Source of the DNA: Streptococcus parasanguinis
Lineage (GTDB): Bacteria; Bacillota; Bacilli; Lactobacillales; Streptococcaceae
Length of the DNA stretch: 64,000 nt
NCBI GenBank assembly: GCA_905188195.1
Contig: CAJJKY010000003.1
Span: 90,756-154,755, forward strand
Direction: 5' to 3'
Both the position numbers and the translations under genes were made by a program. Every line of letters starts with the position of its first letter. Within the stretch, counting starts at the first letter, position 1. Shown here piece by piece: positions 52,701-61,404 of the stretch. The notes under the pieces were generated by a model. The model did not search any database. It saw nothing but the letters and a program-made list of their open reading frames with translations, and was not told the origin of the DNA.

Positions 52701-52737
52701 AGAGTCTGGAGCACCGTTGCTTCAGACTTGCTTTTCA
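52701..52737 (+). terminator. Weak hairpin between GH78 and pgmB
   Basis: AGTCTGGAGC pairs with GCTTCAGACT; the following TTGCTTTT is a poor T run. Partial termination or mRNA processing is possible. Confidence 0.4.
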
Positions 52738-52762
52738 ACATTTTTCCATGAAAGGAACAACT

Positions 52763-53413
52763 ATGCTTAAAGGAGCCTTATTTGATTTAGACGGTATCAT
52801 CGCGGACACTGCTAGCTACCACTTTGATGCTTGGAAAAAACTGATTAAAAACCATTTTGATACCGACCTCCCTAATCAGTTAGAAGAAAAAACCAAAGGG
52901 GTCAGCCGAGAAGACTCTCTCTCTATTATTCTAGACTATCTTGGTATCCAAGTTTCAGAAGAAAATTTCAAACAGTTAGCAGCTGAAAAAAATGAACAGT
53001 ACGTTCAGGCATTAGATGCATTGACCAGTCAAGACATCTTACCTGGAATTTCAGACTTTATTCAAGAGCTCAAGGAAGCTAAAATTCGAATCGCTCTTGC
53101 ATCTGCTAGTAAAAACGGACCTATTATTCTTGAAAAATTAGGAATATTAGATGTCTTTGATGCGATTGTGGATCCTTCCAGTGTAGCAAAAGGCAAACCA
53201 GCTCCTGATATCTTCCTAGCAGCTGCTCAGGCTCTTGAGCTACAACCAAAAGATTGTATCGGAATTGAAGATTCAATCGCTGGTATTACGGCCATCAACA
53301 AAGCAGGGAGCTTTTCAGTAGCTTGTGGAGGCGATGAACTCCACCATGCTCTTTTACGTTTTCCGTCGACTGCAGACTTGAATCTGCACATGATCCAAGA
53401 ACAATTTCATTAA
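52763..53413 (+). CDS. pgmB: Beta-phosphoglucomutase
   Basis: A 216-residue HAD-family mutase from ATG 52763, which has AAAGGA 6 bp upstream; the ATG at 52748 lacks an SD site. The nucleophile and acid/base Asp are D8 and D10 in FDLDGIIADT. The cap motif KGVSREDSL and the core SASKNGP and KPAPDIF stretches are near-identical to the well-studied lactococcal enzyme. It converts beta-glucose-1-phosphate to glucose-6-phosphate. A source of beta-glucose-1-phosphate is needed; the only candidate here is the GH3 enzyme of the same run. Confidence 0.9.
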   Translation: MLKGALFDLDGIIADTASYHFDAWKKLIKNHFDTDLPNQLEEKTKGVSREDSLSIILDYLGIQVSEENFKQLAAEKNEQYVQALDALTSQDILPGISDFIQELKEAKIRIALASASKNGPIILEKLGILDVFDAIVDPSSVAKGKPAPDIFLAAAQALELQPKDCIGIEDSIAGITAINKAGSFSVACGGDELHHALLRFPSTADLNLHMIQEQFH

Positions 53414-53429
53414 AAACGGAGAAAATGAT

Positions 53430-54962
53430 ATGACTATTACACAATATCAAAATCCTATTTTGCGAGGGATGTATCCCGATCCTAGTATTGTTAGAGTCGG
53501 AGATACTTACTATATGGTGAACAGCACCTTTGAATACTATCCCGGAATTGCCTTATCACGTAGCCTTGATCTTCTCAATTGGGAGAAATTACCTGGTATC
53601 GCACAAACAATTGAACAAGCTGACTTACGTTCAGCAAAATCCAACGAAGGGATTTTTGCTGTTTGTATACGATACAATCAAGGCTTTTTCTATGTGATTA
53701 CAACAAATTTTGCTGAGTTTAAAAACTTCATTATCCGTGGCTATTTAAACGAAGACCAGACCGCAATTATCTGGGAAAACAATCGAGTAGAAGTTGATAT
53801 CTTTGGAATTGACCCTGATCTTTATTTTGAAGATAATCGGACCTACGTTCAATTTACTGGCTATGTAGAAGGAGGAAAAAAAGCCATCCAACAAGTTGAA
53901 ATTGAACTGGAGACAGGAAACATTCTCCGTGGACCAGAAGTTTTATCTTTTGGTACCGGCGGGCGAGATGTCGAAGGTCCACATATTTTAAAAGAAAAGG
54001 GAGCCTATTATCTCCTTGCTGCTGAAGGAGGAACGGGACAAGGCCATATGATTACCATGTTTAAAGGAGAATCACTCTGGGGACCTTTCCAATCAGCTCC
54101 TACCAACCCTCTCTTTACTAATCGGGATCGTGCAGAAGAACCACTTCAAAACATCGGTCACGCTGATCTCTTTCAAGATACACTTGGAAACTGGTGGTTA
54201 ACCTGTTTAGGAACACGGCCAGCTACAATTGACCACATTCAAATTACAAACCTAGGGCGCGAAACACTCTTATATCCAGTAGAATGGACAGAAGAATGGC
54301 CTGTAATAAACAAGGGAATTCCTAGTCTAGAAGTCGATTTGACTGATTTTCCGAATCATTCACAGGCATTGTCAAACCCCCAAAACTTATCTAATTTTAC
54401 AGATTACTTTATCAGCGAACGATTGAATCCAGAATGGATGACCTTACGTCATAAGCTTGATTCACGCTTATTGATAGAAAACCAACAATTGATTCTAAAA
54501 GGATCCAATCTTACCTTAAAAGATTTGTCAAATCCAAGCTTTCTTGCTGTACGCCAAACAGAACATGAACAAACATTTGTCGTCACTCTTGATCCAGAAA
54601 CCTCACAACTCCATCAAGGAAGTTTGGGAATTGCTGTCATCATTAACTCGGATCACTATGCTGCTCTTCTCCTTTCAAAAGAAGAAAATCGCATTGTCGT
54701 TCGCAAACATATCCAAATCCTAGATTTGGAATGGGATGAAATCATTGGCGAACTCTCTACTCTTCCAGAAACTCTGACCCTTTATCATACAACCAATGAA
54801 AAAGTGTTTACTGCTCAAACACAAACAGAGACCATCCAATATTCAATCAGTGCCCAACACTTCTCCAATGAAGCAATTGCAGCTCTCAATACAGGTGATA
54901 TGCAAGGACTCTACGTGCTAGGAGATGCTCAAATGGTAGTTAAATCAGTAGAACGAAAGTAA
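53430..54962 (+). CDS. GH43 family beta-xylosidase/alpha-L-arabinofuranosidase
   Basis: A 510-residue GH43 enzyme with no signal peptide. The five-bladed propeller has the general base Asp in MYPDPSI (about 17), a pKa-modulating Asp in GIDPDLYF (about 131) and the acid Glu in DVEGPHI (about 176). The C-terminal beta-sandwich (about 330-508) is the usual GH43 partner domain. It removes xylose or arabinose units. It is last in the rightward run and ends at a strong terminator. Confidence 0.9.
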   Translation: MTITQYQNPILRGMYPDPSIVRVGDTYYMVNSTFEYYPGIALSRSLDLLNWEKLPGIAQTIEQADLRSAKSNEGIFAVCIRYNQGFFYVITTNFAEFKNFIIRGYLNEDQTAIIWENNRVEVDIFGIDPDLYFEDNRTYVQFTGYVEGGKKAIQQVEIELETGNILRGPEVLSFGTGGRDVEGPHILKEKGAYYLLAAEGGTGQGHMITMFKGESLWGPFQSAPTNPLFTNRDRAEEPLQNIGHADLFQDTLGNWWLTCLGTRPATIDHIQITNLGRETLLYPVEWTEEWPVINKGIPSLEVDLTDFPNHSQALSNPQNLSNFTDYFISERLNPEWMTLRHKLDSRLLIENQQLILKGSNLTLKDLSNPSFLAVRQTEHEQTFVVTLDPETSQLHQGSLGIAVIINSDHYAALLLSKEENRIVVRKHIQILDLEWDEIIGELSTLPETLTLYHTTNEKVFTAQTQTETIQYSISAQHFSNEAIAALNTGDMQGLYVLGDAQMVVKSVERK

Positions 54963-54963
54963 A

Positions 54964-55004
54964 TCTTAAAAAGGTATGAGTTCAAAACTCATACCTTTTT
55001 AAGA
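54964..55004. terminator. Bidirectional terminator after GH43
   Basis: CTTAAAAAGGTATGAGTT pairs with AACTCATACCTTTTTAAG, a nearly perfect palindrome with T runs on both strands. Confidence 0.85.
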
Positions 55005-55098
55005 TCAATATTTTAATATGAACGAGCACTACAATTCTCAGTTAGTTGCACTTGTACAAATGCATGAAAATCAGAAATCGCAGGATTAGGATATTTAA

Positions 55099-55136
55099 TA
55101 AAAAACTAGGAGATTGATCTTCATCTCCTAGCATTT
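55099..55136 (-). terminator. Terminator after fucO
   Basis: On the minus strand CTAGGAGAT pairs with ATCTCCTAG, followed by a T run. Confidence 0.85.
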
Positions 55137-55146
55137 ATTCTAATCA

Positions 55147-56298
55147 TTAAAACAACTCTTTATAAAAGGCAATTGTTTCTTCCAAGGTTGGCATAAATGG
55201 ATTGCCTGGAGCACAAGCATCAATAAGGGCATTCTTAGAAAGATATTCAAAGTCAAACTCTTCTTCTTTGATATCTAATTCTGTTAATTTTTTAGGAATT
55301 CCAACGGTCTCAGATAATTTCTCAATTTCAGAGATGGCGTATTCCGCACACTCGGTATCTGATTTCCCTTCTGTATGAAGTCCTAGAGCCTTGGCTACAT
55401 TACGAAAGGCGGCTGGTACTCGCTTAGCATTCTCACGCTCAACAACTGGAAGCAACATGGCACAGCAAACACCATGTGGCAGATGATAAACTGCACCTAA
55501 TTGATGAGCCATGGAGTGTACATATCCTAACCCTGCATTGTTAAAGGACATTCCTCCAAGGAAAATGGCATTCACCATGGCCTCACGCGCTTCAATATCC
55601 TGCCCATTTGCCACAGCACGTGGTAAATATTCTTTGATCAATTCAATCGCTCCAATAGACAGTTTTTTGGTAACATCATAGGCACCTGGTGTAACCAAGG
55701 CTTCAATGGCATGGGTAAGGGCATCCATACCTGTTGCTGCTGTTAAATCAGCTGGTTTTGAAAGCATCAGTTCTGGGTCGTTAACAGAGATAAGCGCTAA
55801 GCTATTCTTGTCAACCATGACCATTTTAACCTTTCGCTCTTCGTCCGTAATGACATAGTTGATGGTAATCTCTGCAGAAGTTCCAGCGGTTGTATTAATT
55901 GCTACAACTGGGAGACCCTTTTCCTTAGACTTGTGAAGCCCTTCGTAATCCTGTGGCTTCCCTCCATTGGTAGCCATAATAGAGATACAACTCGCAGCAT
56001 CCTGTGGAGATCCCCCACCAACTGAGACGATAAAGTCACAGTTGTTTTCTTTTAACACAGCTAATCCATCAAGGACATTCTTACAAGATGGATTTGGATC
56101 TACATCCTCAAATACGATGTATTCGATTCCATCTGCTTCTAAGGGAGCTGTTACCTTAGGCAAAATGTCGCTCGATGCAATGTAGTGGTCTGTGACAATC
56201 AAAGCTTTCTTAAAGCCCAATTCCTTAACGTGGCTTCCAAATTCGTTGATCACTCCACGACCAATAAGGTTAACTGCTGGTACATAAAAAACTGACAT
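55147..56298 (-). CDS. fucO: Lactaldehyde reductase / 1,2-propanediol oxidoreductase
   Basis: A 383-residue iron-dependent (group III) alcohol dehydrogenase. GGGSPQDAAS is the NAD-binding segment, NTTAGTSAE the following loop, and HSMAHQLGAVYHLPHG carries the metal-binding His residues. Length equals E. coli FucO (about 382). It reduces L-lactaldehyde, formed by rhamnulose-1-phosphate cleavage, to 1,2-propanediol, which regenerates NAD+ under fermentative conditions. It has its own promoter but follows the rhaBAD genes on the same strand. Confidence 0.9.
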   Translation of the reverse strand: MSVFYVPAVNLIGRGVINEFGSHVKELGFKKALIVTDHYIASSDILPKVTAPLEADGIEYIVFEDVDPNPSCKNVLDGLAVLKENNCDFIVSVGGGSPQDAASCISIMATNGGKPQDYEGLHKSKEKGLPVVAINTTAGTSAEITINYVITDEERKVKMVMVDKNSLALISVNDPELMLSKPADLTAATGMDALTHAIEALVTPGAYDVTKKLSIGAIELIKEYLPRAVANGQDIEAREAMVNAIFLGGMSFNNAGLGYVHSMAHQLGAVYHLPHGVCCAMLLPVVERENAKRVPAAFRNVAKALGLHTEGKSDTECAEYAISEIEKLSETVGIPKKLTELDIKEEEFDFEYLSKNALIDACAPGNPFMPTLEETIAFYKELF

Positions 56299-56330
56299 TT
56301 CTTTTTCTCCATTCTTCTTATATTGATATA

Positions 56331-56359
56331 ATTATAATACTCAAACTAGTTTTCTTCAA
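56331..56359 (-). promoter_or_regulatory. Promoter of fucO
   Basis: On the minus strand TTGAAG (56359-56354), a 17-bp spacer and TATAAT (56336-56331). Confidence 0.75.
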
Positions 56360-56399
56360 CTATTTTGTGATTTTTTTAACAAAAAATTTCATGATAGAA

Positions 56400-56416
56400 G
56401 GGAGGTCACACCTCCC
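56400..56416 (-). terminator. GC-rich hairpin after rhaD
   Basis: GGGAGGT and ACCTCCC flank a 3-base loop just downstream of rhaD. The T run is delayed by 15 bases, so it may only partly terminate. Confidence 0.4.
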
Positions 56417-56448
56417 ATATCTGAATCATACTTCACTACCATCCATCT

Positions 56449-57273
56449 CTAATTCACATCCAAGAATCCTTGGTGAGGCATCATGTTAAAGAAGGTTGCA
56501 ATTTCTTGCAATTCTTGGTCAGTGATTGCTTGTTTAATGACTCCGCCTTGAGCACCAATTTGTGAATAAATCATCGCAGCTTTTTCAATCACCTCAATCA
56601 ATCCATAAGTTTCATCCAGTGAAGTACCCGATGCGAAGAGCCCATGGTGAGGCCATAAAACCGCTTGAAATTCTGCCATTTTTGCTGCAGTTGCCTTCCC
56701 GATCTCAGTCGTACCTGGTGTCATATAAGGGATCACCCCAATTCCTTCAGGGAAGACAACAATCGATTCTGCCTGCATTTTCCATAGAAGGCGTGATAAG
56801 TGACGTTCTTCAAGGGGTTGAGTAAAGGACAGAGCAATCAGGTTTGTTGGATGGCAATGGAAAACCACGCGTTGATTTGGATTTACCTTCAAACGCTCTA
56901 TATGGCTCATCAAATGACTTGGGAATTCTGAAGTCGGCTTACCACCGTCATTGAAGCCCCATACCAATTCTGCATGTTGACCATCTTCTGTGATGCGAAC
57001 TAAACCAAGATCATTTTCTGGATTTCCAGCTACATTTCTAAAGTAACGCCCAGTTCCTGTAACCAAATAGTAATATCCCGCCAAATAAGAAGCATCAAAG
57101 CCAAGATCAAGCACTTCTTTCACTTCTGTGACATCCTCAAAAGGAGCAACTTCTTCAGCTGTCAAGCGAAGGGAGACATTTCCTCCATTCCGTTCATCCC
57201 AATTGCGTTCATAAGACTCTCGCGTTACTTCTCTCATTTTTGTTACATAGACAGATTCTACAAATTTTGTCAT
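56449..57273 (-). CDS. rhaD: Rhamnulose-1-phosphate aldolase
   Basis: A 274-residue class II aldolase, the same length as the E. coli enzyme. Zinc-binding His residues are in VVFHCHPTN and LWPHHG, and TGTGRYFRN fits the phosphate-binding region. It splits L-rhamnulose-1-phosphate into dihydroxyacetone phosphate and L-lactaldehyde. Order rhaB-rhaA-rhaD on the minus strand gives a complete catabolic route. The gap to rhaA is 42 bp, and the SD GGAG lies in it. Confidence 0.93.
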   Translation of the reverse strand: MTKFVESVYVTKMREVTRESYERNWDERNGGNVSLRLTAEEVAPFEDVTEVKEVLDLGFDASYLAGYYYLVTGTGRYFRNVAGNPENDLGLVRITEDGQHAELVWGFNDGGKPTSEFPSHLMSHIERLKVNPNQRVVFHCHPTNLIALSFTQPLEERHLSRLLWKMQAESIVVFPEGIGVIPYMTPGTTEIGKATAAKMAEFQAVLWPHHGLFASGTSLDETYGLIEVIEKAAMIYSQIGAQGGVIKQAITDQELQEIATFFNMMPHQGFLDVN

Positions 57274-57315
57274 TTTTCTCTACTCCTTCTCCCAAGCTCT
57301 TCGAACTTTTTTATC

Positions 57316-58581
57316 TTATCCGCGTGTTTTCAAAATCTCAGTTTCATAGTCATGGACTTCTTTTAACCAGTCCAAACCAACTGGAACATTGTTCTTTAAG
57401 CAGAAATAATTCCAAACATCGCTATATGGGAAGTCCTTCAATTCTTCTGTATAGACTAATCGAGAAGTGAAATCAAAGTCCAATTCCATTTGTTTCAATT
57501 CTTCTGTTGGCTCTAACATGGCTTTTAAGAGTGCTTTTTGGGTGTTACGAGTTCCAACTACCCAAGCTGCAATACGGTTGATGGTCGCATCGAAGAAATC
57601 CAAGCCAATCGCTGTTTTTCCAAGAAGATCATTGCGAACCAATTCTTTGGCAATTTCCTGCAACTCATCATCCATAATGACTACGTGATCCGAATCCCAA
57701 CGAACAGGGCGAGAAACATGCAACATTAATCCTTTGCTAAATAAGGCAAGCGAAGATAGTTTATTGGAAATCACTTCTGTCGGATGGAAATGACCTGCAT
57801 CCAATAAAATGGTCTTATTTCGTGTCAAACCATATCCCATATAAAATTCATGAGATCCTACAGTGTAGGCTTCTGCTCCTAGTCCAAAGAGTTTGCTTTC
57901 AACAGTATCAACATTGTATTGTTCATCAATCTCCTCAGAGAAAATTTCATCTAAAGATTCCATTAAACGTTTACGTGGTGTCAGACGGTCAATTGGGTTG
58001 TCCTTAAAGCCATCTGGAACCCAGAAGTTGGTGTAACAAGTTTCTCCCAATTCTTTACCGAAGTATTCCGCCACTTTACGACTACGTTTCCCATGCTCTA
58101 TCCAATACTCTCGAACTTCTTGGTCTGGACTAGCCAAGGTGAAGCCATCCTTCATCATTGGATGGGAGAAGAAGGTTGGGTTAAAGTCCAATCCAAGTCC
58201 TTGTTCTTTGGCCCACTTCACCCATTTTTCAAAGTGACGTGGTTCAATTTCATTGAGATCAACTGTTTCATCGGTATCTAAATAGATGGCGTGTAGATTC
58301 AATTTATGCTTCCCTGGAATCAAAGAATAAGCTTTTTCCAAATCCTGACGCAACTGTTCAGGAGTGTGGGCAGCTCCAGGATAATTTCCCGTTGACATGA
58401 TCCCACCAGTCAATTCGCCATCAGGTGATAAGAAGCCCTTCACATCATCTCCTTGCCAGCAATGCATGGAGATTTTAATTCCTTGTAATTTTTCCAATAC
58501 AGCATCCGTATCTACTCCGATTGCCGCATAGCGAGTTTTGGCCGCCTCATAAGCTTGTGTAATTTGAGTTGCATTTGTCAT
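57316..58581 (-). CDS. rhaA: L-rhamnose isomerase
   Basis: A 421-residue TIM-barrel isomerase, matching the family length (about 420). SMHCWQGDDVKGF near residue 37 is the characteristic N-terminal motif, and LDAGHFHPTE and GLDFFDATINRIAAW contain metal- and substrate-site residues. It converts L-rhamnose to L-rhamnulose. It starts 12 bp after rhaB ends, with AAGGAG in the gap, so it is tightly co-transcribed. Confidence 0.94.
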   Translation of the reverse strand: MTNATQITQAYEAAKTRYAAIGVDTDAVLEKLQGIKISMHCWQGDDVKGFLSPDGELTGGIMSTGNYPGAAHTPEQLRQDLEKAYSLIPGKHKLNLHAIYLDTDETVDLNEIEPRHFEKWVKWAKEQGLGLDFNPTFFSHPMMKDGFTLASPDQEVREYWIEHGKRSRKVAEYFGKELGETCYTNFWVPDGFKDNPIDRLTPRKRLMESLDEIFSEEIDEQYNVDTVESKLFGLGAEAYTVGSHEFYMGYGLTRNKTILLDAGHFHPTEVISNKLSSLALFSKGLMLHVSRPVRWDSDHVVIMDDELQEIAKELVRNDLLGKTAIGLDFFDATINRIAAWVVGTRNTQKALLKAMLEPTEELKQMELDFDFTSRLVYTEELKDFPYSDVWNYFCLKNNVPVGLDWLKEVHDYETEILKTRG

Positions 58582-58593
58582 TATTCTTTCTCC

Positions 58594-60039
58594 TTATTGA
58601 TAATAATTCTGTTGAAAAATTTTTAAATGATCGGTTTCCATTGTAAAATCAGGAAAAAATTCCTTCAATGATATCTCTTCTTTTAAGAAAGCACGTGCTT
58701 CTCTAAGATTGCTAAAAGTTCCACTTGCAATCAACTGAACCAATAAATTCCCGATAGCCGTTCCTTCACCTGGGCCAGCGATCACTGGTTTTTGAATCAC
58801 ATTGGCTGTCAACTGATTTAGAAGAGCAACATTAGATCCCCCTCCTACGATATGGAGAGCCTCAAAGGATTTTCCTGTCAATTTTTCTAGTCGTTTCCAT
58901 TCAGCTCCATAAATAAGAGCTAGATTGGAATACACACACATGGTCAATTCGCCTACGGTCTCTGGAACCTTCTGTCCTGTTTCTCGACAATAAGCTTGAA
59001 TTTCTTGAATCATCTGTTCAGGGTTAGTGAAGCGCTCATCATTCAGATTGACATACTGTTCAAACGGGGCTACCTGACTGGCTTGTTCAGCCATCTCTGC
59101 GTAGCTATATTGATAGTCTAAGCAACGAGCAATTTCTTGTACCGTCCACATACCCGTGATATTTTTAAGAAAACGATAGGTTTGATAAGCTCCCCATTCA
59201 TTGGTGTAATTTGCTTCCTGACTCTCTTTCGTAACGATCGGTGATGTTAATTCCGCTCCAATCAAGGACCAGGTGCCACTAGAGATATAAGCAACATCTT
59301 TGCTTGTCGCTGGAACTCCCACAACTGCTGAAGCCGTATCGTGTGTTGCCACAGCATAAACTTCAACATAAGGAAGTTTGTAATCCTTGAAATTTTCTCG
59401 AAGTAGAGGTCCAAGATAAGTCCCTGTCTCCACCAAATCGGGAAGTTGAGAAGCCTTTATCCCAGCTAAATCGAGCAAATCGTAATCATAATCTCTATGA
59501 TGAATATTTAGCAATTGGGTCGTTGAGGCATTGCTAACTTCTGCTACCTGTCTCCCCGTCAGTCGGTAGGCCAGATAATCTGGAATCAAAAGACTAATAT
59601 CCGCTTCTTCTAACAGTTGAGGATCTTCACTAACATACTGAAACAAGGTATTAAAATTTAAAAATTGAATGCCCGTTTTCTCATAAATGTTCTTAGCAGG
59701 GAGCTTCTGAAACACTTTCTCCATTGCTTTTTCAGTCCGTTTATCCCGATAAGCAATGGGTTGTGCGAGGGCCTTACCATCTTTTAACAACACATAATCT
59801 ACCGCCCAGGTATCAATTCCTAAAGTACAGTTATCTACTCCTAGCTCTTTTGCTTTCTCTAATCCGACGAGAATCTGGTGGAAGAGCTCCTCTATATCCC
59901 AACGATCATGCTGATCCACTCGAGTAAATCCATTTTTGAATCGGTGGATTTCTTGTAACTGCCATTTTCCATCCTGAACATCTGCTAGTATCAAGCGTCC
60001 GCTTGATGCTCCAATGTCCACTGCTATATGATAGGTCAT
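58594..60039 (-). CDS. rhaB: Rhamnulokinase
   Basis: A 481-residue FGGY-family kinase. The N-terminal phosphate-binding loop is AVDIGASSGRLIL, and GIDTWAVDYVLL carries the catalytic Asp region. The C-terminal adenine-site loop is HIVGGGSNVALLNQLTAN. It phosphorylates L-rhamnulose at C1. First gene of rhaBAD, divergent from the rhaR-like regulator; promoter positions of the two overlap almost completely. Confidence 0.94.
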   Translation of the reverse strand: MTYHIAVDIGASSGRLILADVQDGKWQLQEIHRFKNGFTRVDQHDRWDIEELFHQILVGLEKAKELGVDNCTLGIDTWAVDYVLLKDGKALAQPIAYRDKRTEKAMEKVFQKLPAKNIYEKTGIQFLNFNTLFQYVSEDPQLLEEADISLLIPDYLAYRLTGRQVAEVSNASTTQLLNIHHRDYDYDLLDLAGIKASQLPDLVETGTYLGPLLRENFKDYKLPYVEVYAVATHDTASAVVGVPATSKDVAYISSGTWSLIGAELTSPIVTKESQEANYTNEWGAYQTYRFLKNITGMWTVQEIARCLDYQYSYAEMAEQASQVAPFEQYVNLNDERFTNPEQMIQEIQAYCRETGQKVPETVGELTMCVYSNLALIYGAEWKRLEKLTGKSFEALHIVGGGSNVALLNQLTANVIQKPVIAGPGEGTAIGNLLVQLIASGTFSNLREARAFLKEEISLKEFFPDFTMETDHLKIFQQNYYQ

Positions 60040-60072
60040 CTCAGCCCTCTTTTCTTGCTTCTTTCTATCTCT

Positions 60073-60102
60073 ATTTAACTATTTTTTAAAATGTGATACA
60101 AT
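60073..60102. promoter_or_regulatory. Overlapping divergent promoters of rhaB and the rhaR-like gene
   Basis: Plus strand: TTTAAC (60074-60079), 17 bp, TACAAT (60097-60102) with an upstream TGA extension. Minus strand: TTGTAT (60101-60096), 17 bp, TTAAAT (60078-60073). The same 30 bp serve both directions. An inverted repeat TGATAC (60094-60099) / GTATCA (60123-60128) may bind the regulator. Confidence 0.65.
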
Positions 60103-60146
60103 ATCTCTAAAACAGTAGAATAGTATCAAATATACAGGTGAAACAG

Positions 60147-61103
60147 ATGCAACCCCTAACTGACTTCCTCCATCAAGAAACTGAGATTGAAAAGCAACAA
60201 AAAAAGACTGGAACCTTCGTTCCAGACTTTTCTGAAATGAAATCCCAAGCCCCTCATTTAACCAATGATCTCTTTTTTCACAATCGAGACATCTACATTA
60301 GTAAACACAATCGCTATGCGCCTTATCCTCTTCATTCCCACCAATTTTTAGAGCTCAATTATATCTATAGCGGACATTGTCAACAAATCATTAATGGTCA
60401 GACTTACACGCTTAATCAAGGAGACATCCTCCTGATGGATGTGGGGAGTAAACATCAAATTGAGTGCTTGGAAGAAGAGGATATTGTGATCAATCTACTC
60501 TTTAAAGATAACAATATTTCCTTACAAAGTTTGGAAGAAATACAAGGAAATAATAGTCTCTTGTATCACCTACTCCTTAGTCGCCATAGCCATCTAGAAA
60601 TCAGTCAAAATTTTATTATTCTTCGCTCCGAAGAGATTCCAAAAGTCCCCCAACTGCTCCACCGGATGATAGAAGAGTATTTTTTCCAGAAGGATTTCTC
60701 CCAAGAAATTCTCAAACACTCTTTAAGTATTTTACTCTATGAATTGGCTCGTTCCTTGCCAACTGCACAGAAAAAGCTCCTTCAAACCCGACAAGATCCT
60801 TTTCTGCAAGTCCTTGAATTAATTGATAGAGACTATAGGGGTCTTACCTTGGCAAAAGCTGCCGATCAATTAAAATTTAACAAAAACTATTTAAGTAATC
60901 TCGTCAAAGAAAAAAGTGGTCAAACCTTTACCGAGCTGGTGCATCAGAAGAGGTTAATGTCTGCAAAATTATTGATTCAATCAACAGATTTTTCTATTGA
61001 AACGATCTGCCAAACCGTCGGCTTCAGTAATAAAACCTATTTTTACAAACAATTTGCCTTGATGTATGGGATGAAACCCTCTGAAATGAGAAGGAAGTCT
61101 TGA
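60147..61103 (+). CDS. AraC family regulator, RhaR/RhaS-like
   Basis: A 318-residue regulator from ATG 60147, which has AGGTG 7 bp upstream; a GTG at 60138 is possible. The cupin-type sensor domain (about 50-150) includes YPLHSHQFLELNYI and NQGDILLMDVGSKHQIE. The C-terminal AraC domain (about 220-318) has LAKAADQLKFNKNYLSNLVKEK and the signature TICQTVGFSNKTYFYKQF. Divergent placement from rhaB indicates rhamnose-responsive control of rhaBAD. It is a different protein from the AraC regulator at 47 kb. Confidence 0.88.
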   Translation: MQPLTDFLHQETEIEKQQKKTGTFVPDFSEMKSQAPHLTNDLFFHNRDIYISKHNRYAPYPLHSHQFLELNYIYSGHCQQIINGQTYTLNQGDILLMDVGSKHQIECLEEEDIVINLLFKDNNISLQSLEEIQGNNSLLYHLLLSRHSHLEISQNFIILRSEEIPKVPQLLHRMIEEYFFQKDFSQEILKHSLSILLYELARSLPTAQKKLLQTRQDPFLQVLELIDRDYRGLTLAKAADQLKFNKNYLSNLVKEKSGQTFTELVHQKRLMSAKLLIQSTDFSIETICQTVGFSNKTYFYKQFALMYGMKPSEMRRKS

Positions 61104-61248
61104 CCACCTCCAATTTTCTCTCCTTTAAACAGTCACTGCTATCAAAATTCTTTTAGAATCAACAGAAAGACACCACTCAAAAAAGATCGGACCAATGAAT
61201 GCTTCTGATCTGTTTAGTTATTAGAACGTAAAAAAATAATATCTCTTG

Positions 61249-61404
61249 TCAATGAATCGATTGATTGATTGTCAGCAAGCCGTGGTTAATGATTGCAGCA
61301 ATATCTTCCAGACCATGAAGAATAAAACCTCCTACAAGTAATCCTATAATAATTGAACAGATAATCATGGTCATACAGATTAGATAAATATCCTTTTTTT
61401 GCAT
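61249..61404 (-). CDS. Small single-helix membrane peptide (51 residues), unknown
   Basis: The ORF starts MQKKDIYLICMTMIICSIII and has one hydrophobic segment (about 7-29) followed by a short amphipathic tail (HGLEDIAAIINHGLLTINQS). An ideal SD (AGGAGGAAAGAG) precedes the ATG, and a perfect consensus promoter lies about 215 bp upstream on the same strand. The features fit a small regulatory or toxin-like membrane peptide, or a bacteriocin-immunity-like protein; I recognise no family. Too short for routine gene callers. Confidence 0.6.
   Translation of the reverse strand: MQKKDIYLICMTMIICSIIIGLLVGGFILHGLEDIAAIINHGLLTINQSIH

Noticed and set aside
55018..55089. 23-codon frame starting MNEHYNSQL between two terminators
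   Set aside because: No SD or promoter, and too short to judge.
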